A DNA stretch of 64,000 nucleotides from Salinibacterium sp. (lineage in GTDB: Bacteria; Actinomycetota; Actinomycetes; Actinomycetales; Microbacteriaceae), in assembly GCA_019638845.1 (NCBI GenBank), contig JAHBSZ010000005.1:124001-188000 (forward strand). Reading direction: 5' to 3'. The notes beneath the pieces are model-generated. The model was not told where the DNA came from. It saw only the letters and a program-made list of their open reading frames with translations, and made no database searches. Below are positions 18,471 through 27,356 of the stretch, piece by piece (positions within the stretch are counted from its first letter, which is position 1; the number at the start of each line of letters is the position of its first letter). The position numbers and the translations under genes are program-made.

Positions 18471-19122
18471 GTCGTTGGCCGTCGAGTCGGGTCGTCGCAC
18501 CCGGGTCGCGGTCGCCGCGGTTCTCACGGCATTGTTGCTGGTCTCGGCATCCCTCGTCATCGGGCGCCTCAGCGCGCCTGCCAGCCACGCGCCACTCGAC
18601 CGCAGTGTGGAGGCGGGGTTCGCGCGGGACATGCAGGTGCACCACAATCAGGCTGTCGACATGGCCATGGCGGTGCGCGAACTCACCACCGACCCTGACA
18701 TACGGCTGCTCGCCTACGACATAGCTACCTCGCAAGCTCAGCAGTCGGGTCAGATGTTCGGCTGGCTCGCCGACTGGGGCCTCAATCAGGCGCCCTCCGA
18801 ACCACCGATGACCTGGATGACTCGACCGATGCTCGCCGGTAGCCATCACGATATGGCCGACATGGCGATCACACCGGGCGGCGCAATGCCGGGGATCGCC
18901 ACGCCCGCTCAACTCGCCGAACTCACGGCATCTTCTGGGGTTGAAGCCGAGAAGCTCTTTCTCACTCTGATGATCGCGCATCATCAGGGCGGGGTCGACA
19001 TGGCCGAGGCGGTGCTCGCTCGCACGCAGAATCGCGTTGTCGTCGATCTCGCGAACAGTATCGTGCAAGCGCAGTCGAGCGAGATCACCGTGATGGAAGG
19101 CATGCTCGCCGCGCGTCAGTAA
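18448..19122 (+). CDS. DUF305 domain secreted protein, probable metal binder
   Basis: A protein of about 224 residues with an N-terminal membrane anchor or signal (VAVAAVLTALLLVSASLVIG) and two copies of the DUF305 helical motif: DMQVHHNQAVDMAM and IAHHQGGVDMAEAVL. The HH-x(n)-DM pattern resembles copper-binding CopM-like proteins. The start is uncertain: ATG 18448 overlaps the upstream gene by 23 bases, while TTG 18475 follows AAGG and lies just after the upstream stop. It forms a two-gene unit with the DUF3105 gene and ends 14 bases before the end of the convergent channel gene. Confidence 0.8.
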   Translation: MVPARSPESLAVESGRRTRVAVAAVLTALLLVSASLVIGRLSAPASHAPLDRSVEAGFARDMQVHHNQAVDMAMAVRELTTDPDIRLLAYDIATSQAQQSGQMFGWLADWGLNQAPSEPPMTWMTRPMLAGSHHDMADMAITPGGAMPGIATPAQLAELTASSGVEAEKLFLTLMIAHHQGGVDMAEAVLARTQNRVVVDLANSIVQAQSSEITVMEGMLAARQ

Positions 19123-19136
19123 CCCCTTGCGGCCCG

Positions 19137-20570
19137 TCAGCCGAAAATGCGCGTGCCCGGTGGTATGACGACTCCCGCAGCCTCAAGTGCGGCGATGGCG
19201 AGAGTCCGTCGATTGTCGATCTCTTGGCCAATGTCGCGCGCAAGTCGAGGGCGCGAGCCCACCAGGCCGTCAAGAACCGCGACAGGGATGAACAGCACCG
19301 CGAGATCGCTCGTGGCGGTGATCCGGGCATCAACACCCTGCCGAGTAAGCGCGGTAAGCCCCACGACATCGTCGCGATCGAGCGTCGCGAAGCGTACCTC
19401 CGCTCCCGCCTCGATGGGGGTGGCGATCTGGGCGGTGCCGCTGATGATGTAGCGCATGCCTTCGGGGATGCTCTGCGGCTGCTGGATCACCTCGCCCTCG
19501 CCCCAACGCTCCAGCCGAGCCTGTGGGGCAATTACGGGCACATCCTCCGGGGTGAGGTAGAGCGCCGGAGCGACCCTCCGTACGGCCGCTTCGGTATTCG
19601 CGGGAGTGTTGAAGTTGTCGGTGAGGTCACCATCAAGGTGTAGATCTGCGCGTCGAGCGGCGTACCACAGCCGTGTTCGGAACAGCTTGATTGACGACCC
19701 GTTGTCTCCCGGGCTCGCGATGGGAATCTCCACCTCGTACTTAGCCTTGGACATCGGGGTGATGGTCGGCAGTTCCCCCGCCACGGCGGCGGGCAGATCG
19801 GCGGCAACCTGCATACACACGTCGATGACCTGCTGAGGTGGGTCATCGGTAGAGAACTTCACGACGATATCGAGCTCGAACGGCGACGGCTTTCGGCTGA
19901 GGTTGAGGAACGATCCGCCCGCCAGCGACGAGTTCGGTATCACCAGGATTCCGCGAGCCGTCTTGATGTGCACGGCTCGCCAGTTGACCTCGACGATCCG
20001 CCCGCGCGCGCCATTCACCTCGAGCCAGTCCCCGAGCCCGAAAGGCTGTTCGAAGAGCAGGAAGAGGCCAGAGACTACCGAGCCCACTGCAGTTTGCAGC
20101 GACAACCCGATCACGATCGACCCGACCCCGAGGGCAGCGAAGAGACCGCCAATGTCCGTGCTCCAGACCACGGAGAACAGCACCCCGAGGGCGATCAGAA
20201 TCAGAATTATCCGAACGATGTCCACGAAGATCGACGGCGTTCGGCTGCGCCAACTTCCCTCCTTCGCCGTCACAAACAGCGCAAAGTTGATGGTGTTGAG
20301 CAGCACGAGGATGAGCAGGAAGCCAAAGACCGTGGCCACCACGCGAGTCCAGGTGAACTCGACGTTCGCGTAGTGGGCCTGACTCATCAGAAGCAGCAGT
20401 GCACCCACCGGCGCGACATAGTTGCGCAGCAACATGACGATGCGCGTTGCGTGACTTCCCCGCCGCTCGAGCGTGCTGTGCAACTCGGTCAGGATGAGCA
20501 ACGTCACCGGTAACCCGACAACCACCCCCACCGCGGGCCAGAACCACGGTTGCATCCAGAATGCTGTCAC
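19137..20570 (-). CDS. MscS-family channel with C-terminal cNMP-binding-like domain
   Basis: A 477-residue membrane channel. Four or more transmembrane helices cover residues 10-170, and the pore helix and MscS signature are at 141-185 (ALGVGSIVIGLSLQTAVGSVVSGLF, then EQPFGLGDWLEV). A beta-rich vestibule follows (186-335). A cyclic-nucleotide-binding-fold domain (about 345-450) is recognisable by GMRYIISGTAQIAT and DDVVGLTALT...ITATSDLAVLFIPV. In that domain the glutamate of the phosphate-binding cassette is Leu405, and by my alignment the arginine is Val413, so classical cAMP binding is doubtful. Its ATG overlaps the stop of the cyclase-like receptor gene by 4 bases, implying coupled translation and joint function. 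Confidence 0.87.
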   Translation of the reverse strand: MTAFWMQPWFWPAVGVVVGLPVTLLILTELHSTLERRGSHATRIVMLLRNYVAPVGALLLLMSQAHYANVEFTWTRVVATVFGFLLILVLLNTINFALFVTAKEGSWRSRTPSIFVDIVRIILILIALGVLFSVVWSTDIGGLFAALGVGSIVIGLSLQTAVGSVVSGLFLLFEQPFGLGDWLEVNGARGRIVEVNWRAVHIKTARGILVIPNSSLAGGSFLNLSRKPSPFELDIVVKFSTDDPPQQVIDVCMQVAADLPAAVAGELPTITPMSKAKYEVEIPIASPGDNGSSIKLFRTRLWYAARRADLHLDGDLTDNFNTPANTEAAVRRVAPALYLTPEDVPVIAPQARLERWGEGEVIQQPQSIPEGMRYIISGTAQIATPIEAGAEVRFATLDRDDVVGLTALTRQGVDARITATSDLAVLFIPVAVLDGLVGSRPRLARDIGQEIDNRRTLAIAALEAAGVVIPPGTRIFG

Positions 20571-22807
20571 GCGTCAAACCCCGTCGGGGCCTCAGGCACG
20601 TCCACCCGCCACACCTTCTGCGGCCCAGACGCCGTATTGACGAATCCCCAGTCGCGCACCTGGATGTTGTCGGGCATCCGGTCGACCACTTGTTGGGTGA
20701 GGAAGATGCCCGAGTCGCCGTTGGTGCCCTGCAACTGGAATGCGAGATTCACAGCGTCGCCCCACAAGTCGTAGGCGATGTGCGACTGGCCGACGAGCCC
20801 ACTTGTCACGGTGCCCGTGTCGATCCCCGCGCGGATGCTCAGCTTCGTGCCGTGCTTTCCGCCGTACCGATTCGCGATCCGCTCGAGGTCCATTGCGAAC
20901 TCCACCATGCGGCGCGCGTTATCCACGCGCGGGATCGTGAGACCACAGCTCGCGAGATAGCCGGCGCGGGTGGTGCGCACGCGCTCGACCCCGTGCCGAT
21001 CCGCCACATCGTCGAAGGCACGGATGATCTCGTTGAGCTTCGCGAGGGCTTCTTCCGAATGCATGCCCCGACCGAATGCCTCAAACCCGACGATGTCAGC
21101 AAACAACACGGACACCTCTTGATGGTCGAGGACAATCGTCGCCGCACCCTCCTTGTACTTCTTCACCAGCGGTTCGGGCATGAGAGAGAGCAGCAACCGA
21201 TCATTCTCGGCCTGCTGCTCCGCGAGCAATGTTGCTTTCGTCTGGAGGCTGCGACTCATGTCGTTGAACGCGGCACCCACGTCAGCCAACTCATCACTCG
21301 TTCCGGCGTCGACCTGCACCCCGGTCTCGCCCGCCGCAATGCGGCGAGCGGCATCACGCAACCGGCGCAACGGGCGCACGATCACCCCGGCGATGACGAG
21401 CGAGAGCAGCGAGACCAACAGCACGATGATTGCCGACGAGAGAACGAGGTTCCGAGTGAAGTCGTCAACGGGCGCGAACGCCTCAGAACTGTCGAGCTCC
21501 GCCACGATCACCCAGTCCAACCCGTCGAGCTGGAGTGGGGCGTACGCCGCAATGGTCTCGGTGCCCAAATACCCGCCCGCGAGAGTCGTGCCGGACTGCC
21601 CCTCGGCAGCGCCTTGCACGGCATCCGTATGCACGGGCTGTAGCAGCAGCGTGTTGCCGGTCTCCACCGCACGATGGGCTGCCTCGGGCGGAGTGCCAGC
21701 CTTGACTGCGAGCTGCTCGTACAGAGCGGGATTCTCGATCAGGTCGCGGGATGTCGAGCGCATCAGGTTGTCTTCGGCACCCACGATGTAGGTCTCACCC
21801 GTCTTGCCGAGGCCGCCTTCCTCCCATTTGCCGTCGCCGGTCATGACCGCGTTGATCGACGCCACGGGCATCTCGACAGCGAGAGCTCCGACAATGGTTC
21901 CGTCAACCGCCACGGGGGTGACCGCCCATCCGGCCGGCACGCCGAGCGACGGTGGGTACGGCGCAAAATCGGTGAACTCGACGGTGCCTGCAACGTTGCC
22001 GGTCAGTGCCTTCGCGTACGCCGCGGCGAGATTCGTGCGCTGCAGGGGTCCGGTGTCGAGGTCGGCGCCGAGGTCGATGCCCTTGTATGCCGAATAGACC
22101 ACGTGTCCCTTGGTATCGAGCAACAGCACGTCTTCGTAGTGGAAGAGCTCGGTCATCCGACGAAAGTAGTCGTGGTACAGCTCGTGCGCCTTCGACCAGT
22201 CGCTCCCGTCACCGGCGTCATTGGTGGCTATCGCCTCGTCGAAAGTGGAGAACGGAACCGTGTAGCGCAACTGAAGGTAGCCCTGCGCCGGGTCTGTCGG
22301 AACGAGCGTCGACGCGTCGATACTCGTGCCGGTCGCCGCCTCGAGCTGCGCCCGGAAGGTCCCCGTGTAATACGACTCAAGAGCTGCTCGATCTTCAGAG
22401 CTGAGTCCGGTGTCTTCGAGCGCGGCGAATCCCGCGGAGAAGGCAACAACCGCTTCGCGCACGCTGTCACCTCTGGCGCTCAGCAAGAGCGTGCTCTCGA
22501 TCGAATCGAAGAGACTCACCATCTCGCTCGCGCGCGAATCACGCACCTCGATGAGGCGATTGAACGCCGCTTCGCGCAGGGAGTCGCGACCGTTCACATA
22601 GCCGATGAGTCCGACCACGACACTCGACGTCGTGCTCACCAACAACAACATGATGAGGAGCAACGAACGGATGCTCAACCCGCCCTTTGCGCTGGCGCTC
22701 GGAAGCAGGAGCACGTTCGGGGCGGGAGGCGGGGTGGGGCCGACGGTGGACACTGATGCTCCTGGCTGCGGGCACAACAAACTGTGTAATTCGTTCACCT
22801 TAGCCAC
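20567..22807 (-). CDS. Membrane receptor with HAMP and class III cyclase-like domain, degenerate active site
   Basis: A 746-residue receptor. It has a Pro-rich cytoplasmic N-terminus, TM1 about 48-70, a large double-Cache-like sensor domain 75-450, TM2 about 454-477, HAMP 478-530, a short coiled linker, and a class III nucleotidyl cyclase homology domain 560-730. The first metal Asp is present (FADIVGF, Asp571). The second, expected 44 residues later, is Ala615 in RTTRAGYLASCGL; the substrate lysine is Arg611. The transition-state Arg of NxxxR is Gln691 (NLAFQLQ), while Asn687 is kept. It may be inactive or work differently. It starts at GTG 22807, 35 bases after the ABC exporter stop, and is coupled to the MscS gene. 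Confidence 0.88.
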   Translation of the reverse strand: MAKVNELHSLLCPQPGASVSTVGPTPPPAPNVLLLPSASAKGGLSIRSLLLIMLLLVSTTSSVVVGLIGYVNGRDSLREAAFNRLIEVRDSRASEMVSLFDSIESTLLLSARGDSVREAVVAFSAGFAALEDTGLSSEDRAALESYYTGTFRAQLEAATGTSIDASTLVPTDPAQGYLQLRYTVPFSTFDEAIATNDAGDGSDWSKAHELYHDYFRRMTELFHYEDVLLLDTKGHVVYSAYKGIDLGADLDTGPLQRTNLAAAYAKALTGNVAGTVEFTDFAPYPPSLGVPAGWAVTPVAVDGTIVGALAVEMPVASINAVMTGDGKWEEGGLGKTGETYIVGAEDNLMRSTSRDLIENPALYEQLAVKAGTPPEAAHRAVETGNTLLLQPVHTDAVQGAAEGQSGTTLAGGYLGTETIAAYAPLQLDGLDWVIVAELDSSEAFAPVDDFTRNLVLSSAIIVLLVSLLSLVIAGVIVRPLRRLRDAARRIAAGETGVQVDAGTSDELADVGAAFNDMSRSLQTKATLLAEQQAENDRLLLSLMPEPLVKKYKEGAATIVLDHQEVSVLFADIVGFEAFGRGMHSEEALAKLNEIIRAFDDVADRHGVERVRTTRAGYLASCGLTIPRVDNARRMVEFAMDLERIANRYGGKHGTKLSIRAGIDTGTVTSGLVGQSHIAYDLWGDAVNLAFQLQGTNGDSGIFLTQQVVDRMPDNIQVRDWGFVNTASGPQKVWRVDVPEAPTGFDA

Positions 22808-22842
22808 TGCCGTGTCACCAGCGACAGTGCGGGAACTGCGGA

Positions 22843-24720
22843 CTAAGCCTGCTGCGCGTAGAGAGAGGAGTACATGCCACCCGCGGCAAGCAACTCCGCG
22901 TGCGTGCCGCGCTCGACAATCTGGCCCGCAACCACCACGAAGATCACGTCCGCATCGACGACTGTCGAGAGCCGATGCGCCACCGCGATTGTCGTGCGGC
23001 CCTGTGACGCGGCGTCGAGGGCATCCTGCACAAGCCGCTCCCCGATCGAGTCGAGAGCGCTCGTCGCCTCGTCGAGGATCAGTACCGCTGGGTCTTTGAG
23101 CAGTACGCGCGCGATGGCAATCCGTTGCTTCTCCCCGCCCGAAAGACGGTATCCGCGCTCCCCCACGACCGTGTCATACCGATCGGGGAATGACGCGATG
23201 GTGTCATGGATGTTGGCGGCGCGAGCCGCCACTTCAAGCTCCTCGTCGGTGGCGTCCGGCTTTGCGTACCGCAGGTTCTCCGCGATCGTTGCGTGGAACA
23301 GGTAGGTTTCCTGGCTCACGATTCCGATATTTCGCACGAGCGAATCGGCTTCGAGCTCGCGCACGTCGTCGCCCGCGAAGAGCACCCGGCCGTCGGTTAC
23401 GTCGTGCAGCCGCGGTATGAGGTAGCTCACTGTCGTCTTACCCGCGCCGGACGGGCCGACGAACGCCGCAAACTGCCCCGCCTCGATTCGGAAGGAAACA
23501 CCCCCGAGGGTCGCCGGAGAGTCGGACGGGGCATCCGGATACCTGAACACGACGGTGTCGAACTCGATGTCACCGAGCTTGTCGGGCCGCACGGCATGCG
23601 CATCGGGTCGGTCGGTGATCGCGGGCACGAGATCGAGGTACTCAAAGATTCGGGCGAACAGTGCCGACGACGTTTGCAGGTCGAGGGCGACTCGAAGCAG
23701 TCCGAGCAGGGGGAACATGAGGCGCGCCTGCACCGTGGTGAAAGCGACGATGGTTCCGGCCGTCACATCCGTGCCACCCGTGATGAGGTACGCCGCGACG
23801 ATGTAGATCACCGCCGGGATGATCGACAGGAAGATGTTGACCATGGCGAAGAACCACTGGCCGCTCATTTGCTGGCGCACCTGAAGTGACACCTGATTCC
23901 GGTTCTCGGCCTCGTAGCGTGCCGTTTCGGCGTGTTGCTGGTTGAAGCTCTTGGCCAGCAGAATGCCCGAGACACTCAGCGCCTCCTGCGTAATGGCCGT
24001 CATGTCACTCAGCGACTCCTGGGTCTTCGTCGCGATGCGGGCGCGCACCTGACCCACCTTTCGCTGGGCGATCACCAGCAGGGGCAACAGGATGACCGCC
24101 ACGATCGTGAGCTGCCAGCTCAACACCAACATGCTCACGAAGGCGGCAATCACTGTGACCGTGTTGCCGATGACGCTGGAGATCGTGTTGCTCAGCACTC
24201 CGGCGACGCCCCCGACATCGTTTTGGAGGCGGGACTGAATGACCCCGGTCTTCGTGCGGGTGAAGAACGCGAGTTCCATGGCCTGAAGGTGGCTGAACAG
24301 CCGGATGCGCAACGCGCCCATCACCTTGTTGCCGACGTTGGCGGTCAGCCAGGTCTGCCAGACGCCCATCGCCGCGGACGCGATCCACAGCCCGACCATG
24401 ATCGACACGAGTTCGATCAGCACCGGCACGTCCGGTCTGCCGGTCGCGGGAAACAGGCCGACATCGAACGCTTGCTTCGTGAGCAACGGGGGGAGCACAC
24501 TCAGTCCGGCGCTCACGAGCACGAGCACGATGGTGGTGGTGAGGGCGGCCCGATGGGGCGCGAACAGGCGCGCGATCCGCTTCAGCAGGTCAGGGATCTT
24601 CGGGGCGGTTGCATTCGCGGCCTTCTGTGCCTCGACATCTCCGCCGCTGATCCTGGTGCGCTGCTTGCCATACTGACCGACCTGAGAACCACCCGTAGTA
24701 CCGCCGCGCATGCCGCTCAT
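22843..24720 (-). CDS. ABC exporter, fused membrane and ATPase domains
   Basis: A 625-residue half-size exporter. A Gly- and basic-rich N-terminal tail leads into a six-helix type I transmembrane domain (residues 60-340) and a nucleotide-binding domain with Walker A GPSGAGKTT, signature LSGGEKQR, Walker B VLILDEATSALD and an H-loop His in VAHRLS. It would act as a homodimer exporting lipids, peptides or drugs. The cyclase-like receptor gene begins 35 bases downstream on the same strand, so exporter, receptor and channel may share a transcript. The substrate is not readable from sequence. Confidence 0.88.
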   Translation of the reverse strand: MSGMRGGTTGGSQVGQYGKQRTRISGGDVEAQKAANATAPKIPDLLKRIARLFAPHRAALTTTIVLVLVSAGLSVLPPLLTKQAFDVGLFPATGRPDVPVLIELVSIMVGLWIASAAMGVWQTWLTANVGNKVMGALRIRLFSHLQAMELAFFTRTKTGVIQSRLQNDVGGVAGVLSNTISSVIGNTVTVIAAFVSMLVLSWQLTIVAVILLPLLVIAQRKVGQVRARIATKTQESLSDMTAITQEALSVSGILLAKSFNQQHAETARYEAENRNQVSLQVRQQMSGQWFFAMVNIFLSIIPAVIYIVAAYLITGGTDVTAGTIVAFTTVQARLMFPLLGLLRVALDLQTSSALFARIFEYLDLVPAITDRPDAHAVRPDKLGDIEFDTVVFRYPDAPSDSPATLGGVSFRIEAGQFAAFVGPSGAGKTTVSYLIPRLHDVTDGRVLFAGDDVRELEADSLVRNIGIVSQETYLFHATIAENLRYAKPDATDEELEVAARAANIHDTIASFPDRYDTVVGERGYRLSGGEKQRIAIARVLLKDPAVLILDEATSALDSIGERLVQDALDAASQGRTTIAVAHRLSTVVDADVIFVVVAGQIVERGTHAELLAAGGMYSSLYAQQA

Positions 24721-24801
24721 TGCTTCACCTTATGCCGCACCCACGATGCCTCTCGCCGCGTTCGCTGACGGCACTACTCTCGGTCGCCGGCCGCCGCCGT
24801 G

Positions 24802-24885
24802 TTCACAACTCCGGCAGATCTCCCGCCGACGGGTCGGTCACGCGGTTGACCGCCAGCCCCGCTGCCGTTCCGCCGGAGTTATGAA
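24802..24885. repeat. REP-like intergenic inverted repeat
   Basis: Arms ttcacaactccggc (24802-24815) and gccggagttatgaa (24872-24885) are reverse complements with one mismatch. The spacer contains a smaller hairpin (gcggt-tga-ccgc). It lies upstream of the ABC exporter and downstream of the alpha-glucoside importer. The form is that of a dispersed palindromic repeat; no second copy occurs in this window. The rest of 24721-24924 shows no gene. Confidence 0.5.
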
Positions 24886-24924
24886 CGGGCGGGCTCAGGA
24901 AACGCCGGCTCGTGCCAGCGAAGC

Positions 24925-24954
24925 CGGGGGCACGCCCGACACGGGATGCCCCCG
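24925..24954 (-). terminator. Hairpin after the alpha-glucoside permease gene
   Basis: A perfect 8-bp outer stem (cgggggca / tgcccccg) encloses an inner CCCG-TGT-CGGG stem. It lies 7 bases after the stop of the MalG-type permease. There is no T-tract. It probably ends the importer operon or protects its 3' end. Confidence 0.6.
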
Positions 24955-24961
24955 AGTGCCG

Positions 24962-25936
24962 TTAGCCCTTGGTCGCGCCCGCGAGCAGGCCGCGCACGAA
25001 GAACCGCTGCAGTGCGAAGAACACGATGAGCGGCACGATGATCGCAATGAAGGTTCCCGCCGACTGCAAGTACCACTGGTTGCCCCACGTGCCCGACAGC
25101 GAGTTGAGCGTTTGGGTGATGGGCAGTGATGACGTTGGCGCGAAGATCGTCGCGACCAGGAGGTCGTTCCACACCCAGAGAAACTGGAAGATCGCGAACG
25201 AGGCGATTGCCGGCGTCGCGAGCGGCAGGATGATCCGGAAGAAGATCTGACCGTGACCCGCACCGTCAACGCGCGCCGCCTCGATAACGTCACCCGGGAT
25301 CTCGCTGATGAAGTTGTGCAACAGGAAGATCGCCAGCGGCAAGGCGAAGATCGAATGTGCGATCCACACCGTCGCGAAGCTGTGCGTGACATCGCGTAGC
25401 TCGAGACCGGGGAAGATACCCACCCCATTGATCGTGAGGCCCCGAGAGAAGAGGCTCAGGAGGGGCACGAGCGCCATCTGGAGGGGCACGATCTGCAGCG
25501 CGAAGACCAAGATGAAGAGCATGTTCTTGAACTTGAACTCAATCCAAGCGAACGCGTACGCAATGAGGGATGCCAGGGCGATCGGGATGAGTGTTGCCGG
25601 AATCGTGATCGCGAGCGAGTTGATGAACGATTGGCCGAGAGAGAGCGCCGTTCCCCCCGAGTTCAGTGCCTCGAAGTAGTTGTTCAGCGTGAACGACGGG
25701 TCGGTGAACACCGTCCACCACCCACTCGTGTTGCTGTCCGCGCCGGGTCGGAACGACGTGACGAAGAGCCCGAAGGTCGGGATTGTCCAGAGGATGGCGA
25801 TGAGGATCGCAATGAGAGTCGCCCCGCGCGAACTGAGTCGCCGCTGCGCGTCTTTCTCGTGCTTCGCAGTCTGCCGCGCCACCTGACGCTTCGACCGGGG
25901 GTCGACTGAGGGCACGGGCGTAGTGATGGCGGTCAT
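24962..25936 (-). CDS. aglG: Carbohydrate ABC transporter permease, MalG/AglG type
   Basis: A 324-residue permease with about six transmembrane helices. EAARVDGAGHGQIFFRIILPLATPA is the EAA loop that docks the ATPase. The start ATG at 25936 overlaps the stop of the MalF-type gene by 4 bases; a longer frame through the upstream gene is coincidental. It pairs with the MalF-type permease and the lipoprotein at 27357-28685. No ATPase gene is in the operon, so a shared MsiK-type ATPase elsewhere would energise it, as is common in actinobacteria. The alpha-glucoside label rests on overall resemblance to AglEFG. Confidence 0.85.
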   Translation of the reverse strand: MTAITTPVPSVDPRSKRQVARQTAKHEKDAQRRLSSRGATLIAILIAILWTIPTFGLFVTSFRPGADSNTSGWWTVFTDPSFTLNNYFEALNSGGTALSLGQSFINSLAITIPATLIPIALASLIAYAFAWIEFKFKNMLFILVFALQIVPLQMALVPLLSLFSRGLTINGVGIFPGLELRDVTHSFATVWIAHSIFALPLAIFLLHNFISEIPGDVIEAARVDGAGHGQIFFRIILPLATPAIASFAIFQFLWVWNDLLVATIFAPTSSLPITQTLNSLSGTWGNQWYLQSAGTFIAIIVPLIVFFALQRFFVRGLLAGATKG

Positions 25937-27243
25937 CGGATCTCCCTCTGCTTCTTGATCTGCCGTGCGTTGTAGATGATGAGGGGCAACACGAAAAGGA
26001 ACAGCACTACCGCGAGAGCTGCGGAATGCCCGTAGCTCTGGAACCGCTGCTGCTGGTTGACCATCTCGAACCCGAGCACCGAGGTGTTTGCCCGGCCACC
26101 GGTCATGACCGCGACGATGTCGTAGACCTTCAGGGCCGCGATCGCGATGGTCGTCAAGACCACGATGAGAGAGGAACGGATGCCCGGCACGGTCACGTTG
26201 ATGAACGACTGCCATGGCGTGGTGCCGTCGATCGCTGCGGCCTCGAGCTGCTCGGCAGGCACAGCCTTGATCGCCGAGGAGAGGATGACCATCGCGAAGG
26301 CAGTCTGGCTCCACACGAAGACGACGAGCAGCATGAACGTATTGATCAGGGGCTGGGCGTCGAGCCACGACACCGGCTCCCCGCCGAAGGCGGTCACAAC
26401 GGCGTTGAGGAGACCGATCTGCTCGCCCTGGCGGAAGTCGTACACGAACTTCCAGATGATGCCTGCACCGACGAACGAGATCGCGTACGGCATGAAGACA
26501 ACGATCTTGAGGAACTTCTCGCCACGCGACTTGTCGACCAGGGCGGCGTAAGCCAGGCCGATCACCGTCGCGAACACGGGTGCAATGAGCACCCAAATGA
26601 CGGTGTTGATGACCGACCAGAAGCCCTCGGGGTTCGTGAACACCCATACGTAGTTCTCGAGGCCGACGAAGGTTGTGGTCGTCTTGTCGAAGAACGACTG
26701 GAACAGTGTCGCGATGGTCGGGTAAATGAGGCCGACGAGCAGCAGGGTCGTCGCCGGAGCCGTGAAGATCACGAGCTGGAACAGGTATCCCGCTCCCTTT
26801 CGGGCGCGGTAGTCGAAGAAGAAGAGTGCACCGCCGAGCACCACCGCGATGATCAGAACAAGGATGAACGAGTTCTGGTACGGGCGAAGAAGCATGAAGG
26901 CCAGGATCGGGATGAGAAAGCTGGCACCGAGGCGGAGGTAGAAGTATCCCTTACCGGAGCGAGGGGCGTACTCGATGAGCACGAGGATCAGTGCAACCAC
27001 CGCGCCGAAGATGGCGAGGATGATCGGGATCTGCACGAGCGGGGACAGATTTCCGATCCACTGGAAGATGCCGTTCAGCGAGACGCCGAGCGACACCGGC
27101 CGGGCATCCGGATTCGGTTCCTGTGTGATGAGGAAGATAAAGGCGGCGACTACGGCGATCACCGCGACAGCGGCAACGATCGCAGCGGTCTGGCGCGAAG
27201 GCACCTTGCGCCTGGCATCCACTACCGAGGGTGTGGCGGTCAT
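25933..27243 (-). CDS. aglF: Carbohydrate ABC transporter permease, MalF/AglF type
   Basis: A 436-residue permease, longer than many MalF-like proteins because of extra N-terminal membrane segments (several helices before residue 160). The EAA loop is EAAAIDGTTPWQSFINVTVPGIR. It starts 113 bases after the binding-protein stop; a terminator-like hairpin in that gap would lower permease expression relative to the binding protein, a usual arrangement. It is coupled to aglG by a 4-base overlap. It forms half of the membrane channel for an oligosaccharide or alpha-glucoside. Confidence 0.85.
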   Translation of the reverse strand: MTATPSVVDARRKVPSRQTAAIVAAVAVIAVVAAFIFLITQEPNPDARPVSLGVSLNGIFQWIGNLSPLVQIPIILAIFGAVVALILVLIEYAPRSGKGYFYLRLGASFLIPILAFMLLRPYQNSFILVLIIAVVLGGALFFFDYRARKGAGYLFQLVIFTAPATTLLLVGLIYPTIATLFQSFFDKTTTTFVGLENYVWVFTNPEGFWSVINTVIWVLIAPVFATVIGLAYAALVDKSRGEKFLKIVVFMPYAISFVGAGIIWKFVYDFRQGEQIGLLNAVVTAFGGEPVSWLDAQPLINTFMLLVVFVWSQTAFAMVILSSAIKAVPAEQLEAAAIDGTTPWQSFINVTVPGIRSSLIVVLTTIAIAALKVYDIVAVMTGGRANTSVLGFEMVNQQQRFQSYGHSAALAVVLFLFVLPLIIYNARQIKKQREIR

Positions 27244-27297
27244 GACTTACCTTTCGAGTACGACGTCGGACTCTGTGAACAATCACGCTAGCCCAAG

Positions 27298-27331
27298 GGT
27301 GAGGGCTCCCGCCGTAGCGGAAACCCTCACC
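27298..27331 (-). terminator. Attenuating hairpin between binding protein and permease genes
   Basis: A perfect 8-bp stem (ggtgaggg / ccctcacc) encloses a second short stem around ccgc-cgta-gcgg. It lies 25 bases after the binding-protein stop at 27357. It likely gives partial termination so that more binding protein than permease is made. Confidence 0.6.
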
Positions 27332-27356
27332 TCATTGAGCGAGTGGTGCGGTACTG

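Noticed and set aside
20567-22807. Cyclase-channel pair as an anti-phage cyclic-nucleotide (Pycsar or CBASS) system
   Set aside because: The receptor has an extracytoplasmic sensor and HAMP, lacks key catalytic residues, and no defence genes surround it.
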